DNA of 11,460 nucleotides from Bacillota bacterium (GTDB taxonomy: Bacteria; Bacillota; Negativicutes; Sporomusales; Sporomusaceae), in the NCBI GenBank assembly GCA_023388195.1, contig JAEWGR010000160.1, positions 1 to 11,460 of the forward strand, read 5' to 3'. Below are positions 6,567 to 11,460 of the stretch, one piece after another (position 1 is the first letter of the stretch; every line of letters starts with the position of its first letter). Below the pieces are notes generated by a model, which made no database searches, had not been told where the DNA came from, and worked only from the letters and a program-made list of their open reading frames with translations. The translations under genes and the position numbers were made by a program.

Positions 6567-6589
6567 CAGGCGAGTAGCCTGATTTTTTT
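6567..6589 (+). terminator. Hairpin terminator, best T-run on the plus strand
   Basis: CAGGC-GAGTA-GCCTG is followed by A and seven Ts on the plus strand. On the minus strand the same hairpin is followed by GTTTTC, a weaker T-run, about 245 bases after the trpS stop. All nearby genes are on the minus strand, so it may serve as a bidirectional terminator for trpS or stop antisense transcripts. Confidence 0.6.
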
Positions 6590-6831
6590 GTTTGGGATTA
6601 AGTTTATATACGGGGTATTGTAATCTGTTTCTACACTCTAGTCAGCAATCCTCTCTTCGCATTTACGCACTCAATAGCTTCCTTGCCAGTTATGTGCTTG
6701 ACGTCAATGGTGATAATATAAGATTGCGTACAGCCGGCGATTTTCCTTATGCTTGGCTTCTACCGGCTGATCTCCTAAATACTTCGCAACTAAGGCGGCA
6801 AAAGTGGCCAGCCATGTGTTTACTCCTTATA

Positions 6832-7815
6832 TCAGATGATGATTTTCATTGCCGTTTTTACGTTTCGCATTGTTTCAGCACTTATTTCATTGGCCCGGCT
6901 TGTGCCGCAGGCAATCAACTCCCGGACTTCGCTTTGATGGTTCTCGAAATAGTTTCTGCGCTCCCGGAAGGGATCAAGCATTTGATTCAGGCTACTGTAA
7001 AGAACTTTTTTACAGGCAACACAACCGATTTTGGCATTTCTGCACATATCACAGATATTATCGTACTCGTCAATATTAAACGTTTTATGATATTTGCTTA
7101 CCATGCAAACATCGGGATTCCCTTTATCAGACACCGAGATTCTGTTCTTATCGGTAAGTGCTGACTTTACTTTTGCCGTAACGGTGTCTGCATCATCTGA
7201 TAAATAAATGGCATTGCCTAAACTTTTGCCCATTTTACTGTTTCCATCAAGACCGGGAAGGCGCGGCGTGTCACTCAACAGTTCTTGCGGCACGGTTAGT
7301 GTTTCACCATACAAATCGTTAAATCTGCGAACGATTTTTCGTGCTTGTTCCATGTGTGGCAACTGATCATCCCCGACAGGCACAAGATCGGCATTACAAA
7401 AGGTTATATCTGCGGTCTGGCTTACGGGATAGCCCAAAAATCCATAGGATAAATCAGCATAGCCGTATTGCTTGGCTTCACTTTTTATTGTCGGATTGTG
7501 CCGGAGTGAATTAACCGAAACAAGCATGGAGTAAAAAACGGTCAGTTCGGCAATAGCCGGAACCTGCGACTGTTGAACAAAGGTAATTTTATGGGGATCA
7601 AGCCCTACAGAAAGATTGTCGATGGCGACATTATAAATGCTGGCGTTGATAAGCTCAGGATTATTAAAATGCGTAGTAAGGGCCTGTATATCGGCAAGAA
7701 GAATAAAGGTATCATATTCATCCTGTAATTTCACACGGTTTTGCAAACTGCCTACGAAGTGCCCTAAATGAAGCTTTCCGGTTGTCCTGTCACCGGTCAA
7801 AATGCGTTTTTTCAT
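6832..7815 (-). CDS. trpS: Tryptophanyl-tRNA synthetase with Fe-S-type cysteine motif
   Basis: This 327-residue class Ic synthetase charges tRNA-Trp with tryptophan in the cytoplasm. The HIGH signature appears as KLHLGHF (residues 14-20) and the KMSKS loop as KMGKS (194-198) within GLDGNSKMGKSLGNAI; other family blocks include TILADIQAL-like FILLADIQALTTHF, QSQVPAIAEL, GYPVSQTADI and VPVGDDQLPHMEQAR. Near the C-terminus C237-x20-C258-x6-C265-x2-C268 closely matches the C-x22-C-x6-C-x2-C motif that binds [4Fe-4S] in Thermotoga maritima TrpRS. An in-frame start at 7926 was rejected because that region is the T-box and terminator; ATG 7813-7815 has GAAGGG nine bases upstream and starts at the conserved MKKRILTGDRTTGKLH. 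Regulation is by the T-box leader just upstream. Confidence 0.96.
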   Translation of the reverse strand: MKKRILTGDRTTGKLHLGHFVGSLQNRVKLQDEYDTFILLADIQALTTHFNNPELINASIYNVAIDNLSVGLDPHKITFVQQSQVPAIAELTVFYSMLVSVNSLRHNPTIKSEAKQYGYADLSYGFLGYPVSQTADITFCNADLVPVGDDQLPHMEQARKIVRRFNDLYGETLTVPQELLSDTPRLPGLDGNSKMGKSLGNAIYLSDDADTVTAKVKSALTDKNRISVSDKGNPDVCMVSKYHKTFNIDEYDNICDMCRNAKIGCVACKKVLYSSLNQMLDPFRERRNYFENHQSEVRELIACGTSRANEISAETMRNVKTAMKIII

Positions 7816-7881
7816 TGTCCAATTCCCTTCAACGGTATTTTTGAGACCACCAACCACTGCTTTTGGCGGCGACAACGCAAA

Positions 7882-7911
7882 TAAAAAACTTCTGTCCATA
7901 AGGACAGAAGT
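7882..7911 (-). terminator. T-box terminator in the trpS leader
   Basis: On the minus strand ACTTCTGTCC (7902-7911) and GGACAGAAGT (7888-7897) form a perfect 10-base stem with a 4-base loop, followed by a T-run (7883-7888). It lies 67 bases before the trpS start codon. The upper part of its 5' arm (CTGTCCTTAT) can instead pair with GCAG and ATTAGG of the upstream T-box sequence, giving the alternative antiterminator. Confidence 0.92.
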
Positions 7912-8126
7912 ATATCTGCAAGCCACCTAATGGTACGCACTATCATGCGCTCCCCGTGTTACGGCCGGAGTTTTCCGTCAACGCCTACTAAGCACAATGC
8001 TGTTCGGGCTGCCCTCATAAGTCCATTCGTCATTACTTGAAGTACCGCACTTCCACCACTGGCGGCTCTCTGAAATTTCGCTGCAATGATTACTACTCTT
8101 AATCAACGGTTTAACCTGTTTAGTTT
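7882..8126 (-). promoter_or_regulatory. Tryptophan T-box leader (tRNA-sensing riboswitch)
   Basis: The leader RNA senses uncharged tRNA-Trp and lets transcription read into trpS. In transcript order: a stem I base region; AGAGAGCCGCCAGTGGTGG (about 8054-8073), the AGAGAG bulge and apical-loop signature of T-box stem I; GAATGGACTTATGAG (about 8014-8028), the specifier loop with UGG (8023-8025), the tryptophan codon; a linker and stem III region; then ATTAGGTGGCTTGCAG (about 7916-7931), a divergent T-box sequence. Its UGGC bulge is complementary to the GCCA acceptor end expected of tRNA-Trp (discriminator G73). The terminator follows. Codon, discriminator match and downstream gene agree on tryptophan. 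Confidence 0.93.
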
Positions 8127-8131
8127 CTATT

Positions 8132-8140
8132 ATTATACCA
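8132..8140 (-). promoter_or_regulatory. Extended -10 promoter of trpS
   Basis: The minus strand reads TGGTATAAT, a perfect TGnTATAAT extended -10. The -35 position is poor, which fits the extended -10 class. Transcription would begin near 8125, just ahead of the T-box stem I. Confidence 0.75.
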
Positions 8141-8196
8141 CAGATCCAAGTAAAATCATACGGAAAGACAAGTTGGCACTCCTTATGGCTCAGCTG

Positions 8197-8868
8197 CTAC
8201 ATCCCGATGAATTTCACATAATCCGATATTGACATGAGCTGCATTTCCAGTTTGGATCTGGTTTCTTCCGTTACGCATTTTTGCACTGCCATTTCATATC
8301 CGGCCCGTTCGACAACCTGCAAATATTGATTTACGGTTGTTTTGATTGTTTCGTCCTTGCTTTTCAAGAGCTTGCCGCAATTGCGATAAATCTCCAGAAC
8401 AGGATTGCAGGCAGCAAACACCGTTTTCATGGTTGCAAAATTGTTGTTGCCCGGAAAGCCACAGTTTGCAATCACCACAAATTGCTGCGTTTTGAGGTTG
8501 GAGTCAGCAAGATCAAAATTTTCACCCGTATTTACAATAAGCGGGCTTTTCAGCGGCACCAGCCTATCGACAAAGTTCTTGAGCGCCGCCGTCATATTCC
8601 ACGTATACACAGGCGAAGCAAGGCATACCACATCTGCGGCATTATATTTGTCCAAAAGCTCAGCCATATCATCCTGCAGCACACATTTTCCCGGTGTTTT
8701 AAACCAGCAGGCAAAGCAGCCTTGGCAGTGCCCAATCTTTTTATCAATTAAAAACACATTTTCTGTATCGGCACCGGCTCTTTTGGCACCACGCAAAAAC
8801 GCCTCTGCAATCACATTTGTGTTGCTGTTGGCCCCGGCGGGGCTTCCGTTAAATACGATAAACTTCAT
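8197..8868 (-). CDS. Iron-sulfur flavoprotein-like, flavodoxin-fold reductase (second copy)
   Basis: This 223-residue protein shares the flavodoxin/FMN-reductase fold with the gene at 4874-5428. NGSPAGANSNT (residues 7-17) is the FMN-phosphate loop, C48-x2-C51-x2-C54-x7-C62 (CQGCFACWFKTPGKC) is the compact Isf-type [4Fe-4S] motif, and ADVVCLASPVYTWNMTAALKNFVDRL is the second FMN-contacting region. It has a longer C-terminal part than the other copy, including FVVIANCGFPGNNNF. An in-frame GTG at 8877 was rejected because it overlaps the Shine-Dalgarno; AAGGAGG lies eight bases before ATG 8866-8868. It begins 13 bases after the stop of the HTH regulator, whose stop codon overlaps its ribosome-binding site, so the two are coupled. 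I infer a redox role under control of that regulator. Confidence 0.9.
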   Translation of the reverse strand: MKFIVFNGSPAGANSNTNVIAEAFLRGAKRAGADTENVFLIDKKIGHCQGCFACWFKTPGKCVLQDDMAELLDKYNAADVVCLASPVYTWNMTAALKNFVDRLVPLKSPLIVNTGENFDLADSNLKTQQFVVIANCGFPGNNNFATMKTVFAACNPVLEIYRNCGKLLKSKDETIKTTVNQYLQVVERAGYEMAVQKCVTEETRSKLEMQLMSISDYVKFIGM

Positions 8869-8876
8869 GTTGCTCA

Positions 8877-8883
8877 CCTCCTT
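8877..8883 (-). promoter_or_regulatory. Ribosome-binding site coupling regulator and flavoprotein
   Basis: AAGGAGG on the minus strand overlaps the TAA stop of the upstream regulator and sits eight bases before ATG 8868. It rules out GTG 8877 as the start and suggests translational coupling. Confidence 0.75.
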
Positions 8884-9466
8884 ACAATAGTTGATAGAAT
8901 AAACCGTGTTCTGTGCAGTACCAAATCAACAGCCCGTGTCCTCTTTTGGGGATACGAACACTCAAATTCCACTCGGGATACTGCTTGGTTAAATGAATAC
9001 CATCACCTGTGGCAAAAGCCACAAACGAAATATAATGGTTTTTTGTCATGGGATGAGGACTTGTAATATACCATTCATCATCGATGACTTGCACAGACAG
9101 TTTTTCACTTTCTTCGGCTTTTATCATTGTCTGAGCAGTTAGCTTTTTCCCGCAGCACGAAACCTCTGCCTCACCAGTGCAAAGGGAAATGTTATTACAT
9201 ATTGAACAGACATAATACCTTGTATTTTTCATATTGCCTCCTACAAAATCATTTGGGGTCAGATCGCCTGCCAACAATTTTTGTGTATCAACACAGAGGA
9301 GGTCTGAAAGCTCAGGAATCAGCGAAATATCCGGACACCCCAGACCACGCTCCCACTTAGAAACGGTTTTGTCACTGATATTCATTTTGTCCGCAAGCTG
9401 TTTTTGCGTCATATTGCCTTCCTGACGCAAGGTGCGGATTATCTTTCCGACTTTAGTGTTTTGCAT
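8882..9466 (-). CDS. HTH regulator fused to desulfoferrodoxin (HTH-Dx-SOR type)
   Basis: The 194-residue protein has three parts. Residues 1-66 form an XRE/Cro helix-turn-helix (MTQKQLADKMNISDKTVSKWERGLGCPDI). Residues 80-112 match desulforedoxin: C87-x2-C90 and C104-C105 would hold an Fe(Cys)4 centre, with an extra C96. Residues 113-194 match superoxide reductase: H138 and H144 in HPMTKNHY, C184 and H187 in YCTEHGLF. Superoxide reductases use four histidines and one cysteine; the first, in the EKHVP motif, is L123 here (EKL), while the neighbouring catalytic Glu-Lys pair is kept. HTH-Dx-SOR fusions are a recognised minor class. I infer a transcription factor sensing superoxide, oxygen or iron, acting on its own operon with the downstream flavoprotein. 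Start ATG 9464-9466 has GGAGGAG ten bases upstream. Confidence 0.87.
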   Translation of the reverse strand: MQNTKVGKIIRTLRQEGNMTQKQLADKMNISDKTVSKWERGLGCPDISLIPELSDLLCVDTQKLLAGDLTPNDFVGGNMKNTRYYVCSICNNISLCTGEAEVSCCGKKLTAQTMIKAEESEKLSVQVIDDEWYITSPHPMTKNHYISFVAFATGDGIHLTKQYPEWNLSVRIPKRGHGLLIWYCTEHGLFYQLL

Positions 9467-9492
9467 TGCAGTGTATCTCCTCCATGTATTAG

Positions 9493-9521
9493 ATTGTATA
9501 AAGACTTCAGCAAGTTTTCAA
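9493..9521 (-). promoter_or_regulatory. Sigma-A-type promoter of the regulator-flavoprotein operon
   Basis: On the minus strand TTGAAA (9516-9521) and TACAAT (9493-9498) are separated by exactly 17 bases. Each differs from consensus at one position. The start of transcription would be near 9486, leaving about 20 bases to the ATG at 9466. No clear palindromic operator overlaps it. Confidence 0.75.
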
Positions 9522-9712
9522 TAAACGCTCCGTAGAGTTGTCTATATGTCGATGATTTTACAGTTCCTTATTGAACATCGAAATCGTGTCTAAGCTTTTA
9601 CTTACACGGGTTTTCGCGTCAAAGTCATATCCAGATACTTATTGTATACTATATTTTCCCTGCCATACATTAAGCCCTCCGCGTCCAAACCGGCAAACCA
9701 TGCCTCCATAAC

Positions 9713-9750
9713 AAACCGGCCGGTCAGGTAAGCACCTAACCGGCCGGTTT
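9713..9750 (-). terminator. Large GC-rich stem-loop downstream of the MFS gene
   Basis: AAACCGGCCGGT (9713-9724) pairs perfectly with ACCGGCCGGTTT (9739-9750); after one C/A mismatch the stem continues as AGGT / ACCT around a 4-base loop AAGC. This gives about 16 paired bases. The T-run is weak on the minus strand (GGTTTGTTAT) and on the plus strand (GGTTTCACTTTT). It is 100 bases beyond the transporter stop, so it is likely its terminator, possibly bidirectional. Confidence 0.6.
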
Positions 9751-9769
9751 CACTTTTATCTACTGACAC

Positions 9770-9801
9770 AGTGACACGGGGGACGTTCCTTTTTTGTCAC
9801 T
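9770..9801. repeat. REP-like inverted repeat (AGTGAC...GTCACT)
   Basis: AGTGAC (9770-9775) and GTCACT (9796-9801) flank CGGGGGACGTTCC and a T-run. The form GTGACAC-GGGGGACG-TTC-TTTTGTCAC recurs in a number of Firmicute genomes as a dispersed repeat, often near Y1/RAYT transposase genes (remembered, not checked). It resembles but is not the same sequence as the 3211-3274 palindrome. Confidence 0.55.
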
Positions 9802-9850
9802 TTTTATCATCGGTACCCGTTAAGACAGTAACTATAAGCTCGAATATGGC

Positions 9851-11053
9851 TCAGACTCTTATCTTGTCCTCACGTATCGGCAGGTTAACCAGTGCCGCTA
9901 ACGCCGCTAACAGAATGTCGGCGTACCACATCCACAGATAATTACCGTCATGCGCCATAGCAAGTCCGCCCAGCCAGGCACCCAAAAAACCGCCAATCTG
10001 ATGGGTAAGTAAAGTCAGGCCAAACAGTGTCGCTAAATATCTTGTGCCGAACAGTTTTCCTACAAGACCGGCTGTTGGCGGGACTGTCGCCAACCAGGTA
10101 AAACCAATCGAGGTAGCAAAAATATAGAAGGTCAGCGCCGTTTTGGGAGCCAGGAGATACAGTCCGATCATTACCGCGCGACTGCCATACATGGCGGCAA
10201 GGATATATTTCATCCGGTAGCGGGTACCAAGTGAGCCAGCAAACAAACTGCCTGCTATATTAAATAAACCAATGATGGCCAAGGAAGCGGCAGATACCGC
10301 CGCCGAATGCCCGCATAACGCAACTTCTCCCGGCAAATGGGTCACCAGAAAGGCAATATGAAAGCCACAGGTAAAAAAACCGGCATGCAAACACAGATAG
10401 CTTCGATCCTGCATCGCGAGTCGTATTTGCTGAAGCAGGCCGATGGCAGGCGGCTCTGTTGCCACAGCCATTGCCGGCGAGCGGTTGCCGCAGAGCAGGG
10501 AAGAAAGGGGAATGGTGAGGAGAGTGGTTGCTGCCATGGTAAACATGGCGGCAGCCCAGCCAAAGCCACTAATGATAGCTTGTAATAGCGGTGCAAAGAT
10601 AAATTGCCCTAACGAGCCGCCTGCGTTTATAAAACCACCGGCAAAAGATCGTTGTTCTGCAGGCAACTGCTGGGAGGTGGCACCAATGAGTATGGAAAAA
10701 CTCCCGGCACCGGCGCCGGCTGCACTTAAAATGCCCATAGTTAGCATCAGTGACCACTCGGAATTAACGGATGGAGTAAGAGCTAAGCCGCCTGCAAGCA
10801 TGAAGGTGCCCCAAACAAGCACGCCATAGGAGCCTCTTTTGTCAGCAATCGCACCAAAAATGGGTTGAGCGAGCCCCCACATAAACTGCCCTACAGCAAG
10901 AGCAAAGCTGATGGAAACAATGCCTAAGCCAGTGGCTGTATTGATTGGAGAAACAAAAAGTCCGACTGATTGCCGTGCACCCATGGTAATCGCCAGAATG
11001 GCGGCTGAACTCAACATGATCAGCCACACCGATCTGTTTGTATTAATTTCCAC
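9851..11053 (-). CDS. MFS transporter (12-helix, OFA/monocarboxylate-like)
   Basis: The 400-residue inner-membrane protein is hydrophobic throughout, with about twelve predicted helices and a central cytoplasmic loop near residues 190-215 (CGNRSPAMAVATEPPAIG). GARQSVGLFVSP in helix 1 (residues 25-36) and WGLAQPIFGAIADKRGSYG (59-77, the loop 2-3 motif A region) are typical of the MFS branch that includes oxalate/formate and monocarboxylate-like transporters. Length is normal. Substrate cannot be read from the sequence. The start GTG 11051-11053 has AAAGGAGG five bases before it; a nearby ATG in another frame is quickly closed. It follows the Old Yellow Enzyme gene by 137 bases and probably has its own promoter, so functional linkage is uncertain. 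Confidence 0.9.
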   Translation of the reverse strand: MEINTNRSVWLIMLSSAAILAITMGARQSVGLFVSPINTATGLGIVSISFALAVGQFMWGLAQPIFGAIADKRGSYGVLVWGTFMLAGGLALTPSVNSEWSLMLTMGILSAAGAGAGSFSILIGATSQQLPAEQRSFAGGFINAGGSLGQFIFAPLLQAIISGFGWAAAMFTMAATTLLTIPLSSLLCGNRSPAMAVATEPPAIGLLQQIRLAMQDRSYLCLHAGFFTCGFHIAFLVTHLPGEVALCGHSAAVSAASLAIIGLFNIAGSLFAGSLGTRYRMKYILAAMYGSRAVMIGLYLLAPKTALTFYIFATSIGFTWLATVPPTAGLVGKLFGTRYLATLFGLTLLTHQIGGFLGAWLGGLAMAHDGNYLWMWYADILLAALAALVNLPIREDKIRV

Positions 11054-11086
11054 ATCTGCCTCCTTTAGTAAATATGATCAACAGGT

Positions 11087-11092
11087 ATTATA
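11087..11092 (-). promoter_or_regulatory. -10 candidate for the MFS gene
   Basis: TATAAT on the minus strand lies in ATTATATAAT, itself a perfect 10-base palindrome, about 34 bases before the GTG start. The -35 position (GGAGTC) is poor, so the call rests on the -10 alone. Confidence 0.35.
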
Positions 11093-11190
11093 TAATCTTT
11101 ACATGTCATGACTCCCAAAGTTGCACCCTCTAGGAAACCCGATGCAGTGTGCAGGCAGCCCGGCAAACCAGGCACACGAGATCGCCGCCT

Positions 11191-11460
11191 CTATTGGTGA
11201 TTGAAGACACATATCGTGCCTCCGTGCCGAAAACACTTGCTGCACGATACACATTTGGGCCGGGAGAGATCGTCATTATAATGCCAGCGATTAATCAAAT
11301 CACTCTCACGAATCAGCGGCCGGCAAAAGGCAAAGTACTCGATGCCGGTCTGATTGAGAATGTCTGACAGAGAATCAAAGTCCCGATTGCCCCCCACTAA
11401 TATGACCGGCACCTTAATCTCTTGGGCGATTTCTGCGGCATAAGCTGCAAAGTACGATTC
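11191..11460 (-). CDS. NADH:flavin oxidoreductase / Old Yellow Enzyme family, C-terminal part
   Basis: The frame enters from the right edge and ends at TAG 11191-11193, giving 90 visible residues of a protein normally about 330-380 long. ESYFAAYAAEIAQEI and VPVILVGGNRD match the last beta strands of the TIM barrel, where the GG contacts FMN phosphate; GIEYFAFCRPLIRESDLINRW is the typical family C-terminal block (RPLIxxPDL). The end CVSCSKCFRHGGTICVF holds C-x2-C-x2-C-x8-C, similar to the [4Fe-4S] motif of the 2,4-dienoyl-CoA reductase branch, but the protein stops there, so it lacks the extra NAD/FAD domains of that branch. It would reduce activated C=C bonds using FMN; the substrate is unknown. 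A shorter internal GTG at 11412 is not a real start, because upstream codons continue the family pattern. Confidence 0.88.
   Translation of the reverse strand, partial: ESYFAAYAAEIAQEIKVPVILVGGNRDFDSLSDILNQTGIEYFAFCRPLIRESDLINRWHYNDDLSRPKCVSCSKCFRHGGTICVFNHQ

Larger units (their letters stand above)
6405..6831. other. Intergenic region between trpS and the secreted-protein gene
   Basis: Apart from the -10 candidate at 6433-6438 and the hairpin terminator at 6567-6589, no functional element is clear. On the minus strand, after the trpS stop, AAGGAG and a nearby ATG open only a 22-codon frame. Two overlapping frames around 6640-6825 read like protein (for example ATFAALVAKYLGDQPVEAK and, shifted by one, YIITIDVKHITGKEAIE). 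They may be remnants of one frameshifted gene, but I cannot identify it. Confidence 0.4.
9522..9850. other. Intergenic region between MFS gene and regulator operon
   Basis: The stretch holds the REP-like hairpin (9770-9801), the GC-rich stem-loop (9713-9750) and a smaller fold around 9556-9597 (CGATG...CATCG enclosing GTTC...GAAC on the minus strand). A minus-strand frame of about 35 codons from ATG 9707-9709 to TAA 9602-9604 reads plausibly (MEAWFAGLDAEGLMYGREN) and is open upstream through the hairpin to a GTG near 9763, but has no proper ribosome-binding site. I leave it as unproven. Confidence 0.45.

Noticed and set aside
6592..7164. Plus-strand frame of 190 codons
   Set aside because: Most of it is antisense to trpS, which is certain, and it shows no family motifs or ribosome-binding site.
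7816..7926. N-terminal extension of TrpRS from an upstream start
   Set aside because: The extension is translated through the T-box and its terminator hairpin. ATG 7815 has a ribosome-binding site and begins at the conserved residues of the family.
8281..8890. Two long plus-strand frames opposite the flavoprotein gene
   Set aside because: They are shadows of the minus-strand flavoprotein, which has FMN and cysteine motifs and a strong ribosome-binding site.
9602..9763. Small minus-strand frame of up to 54 codons between MFS gene and regulator
   Set aside because: It runs through the GC-rich hairpin, has no Shine-Dalgarno at GTG 9763 or ATG 9709, and matches nothing I know. Protein-like composition alone is not enough.
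10443..10829. Plus-strand frame of 128 codons opposite the MFS gene
   Set aside because: Antisense of a clear membrane transporter; alanine/proline-rich composition comes from the complementary GC-rich codons.

Overview
All convincing genes in this window lie on the minus strand, so the window reads right to left. The low-to-moderate GC content, strong AGGAGG ribosome-binding sites, sigma-A-like promoters and a tryptophan T-box leader point to a Firmicute. Iron-sulfur flavoproteins, a desulfoferrodoxin-like regulator, an Old Yellow Enzyme homologue and a TrpRS with a cysteine cluster motif point to an anaerobe. A Negativicutes or Clostridia relative (Sporomusa/Pelosinus-like) is my guess from style, not a demonstrated assignment.

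Right end (9851-11460): the C-terminal end of an NADH:flavin oxidoreductase of the Old Yellow Enzyme family runs off the right edge. It is followed by a 400-residue MFS transporter. Downstream of the transporter are a REP-like hairpin (9770-9801) and a very stable GC-rich stem-loop (9713-9750).

Redox pair (8197-9466): a helix-turn-helix regulator fused to desulforedoxin and superoxide-reductase-like domains is followed, 13 bases later, by an iron-sulfur-flavoprotein-like gene. A good promoter sits in front. The regulator keeps four of the five expected iron ligands of the superoxide reductase site, so it looks like a sensor rather than a normal enzyme.

trpS unit (6832-8140): an extended -10 promoter, a T-box leader with a UGG specifier, an intrinsic terminator, then tryptophanyl-tRNA synthetase with a C-x20-C-x6-C-x2-C motif like that of the [4Fe-4S] TrpRS type.

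Middle (4071-6404): a small secreted protein, an 80-residue two-helix membrane protein, a second iron-sulfur-flavoprotein-like gene with a good terminator, and an ACT-domain protein with a palindromic operator candidate.

Decayed stretch (3330-4090): a 5'-truncated nucleotidyltransferase-like frame, the C-terminal third of a GrpB-family (UPF0157) protein, and an unrecognised short frame. This looks like a gene graveyard. A 64-bp near-perfect palindrome lies just beyond it (3211-3274).

Left end (1-3041): an HscC-type Hsp70 followed one base later by a J-domain protein that carries an HPE instead of HPD motif and a tail of about 43-residue TPR-like repeats. The latter runs off the left edge. 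Together they form a dedicated Hsp70/J-protein chaperone pair like HscC with DjlB/DjlC in E. coli.

I see no CRISPR array, tRNA, rRNA, intact transposase or clear defence system. The most unusual items are the regulator with the altered iron site, the Fe-S TrpRS under a divergent T-box, and the HPE-type J/TPR partner of HscC.
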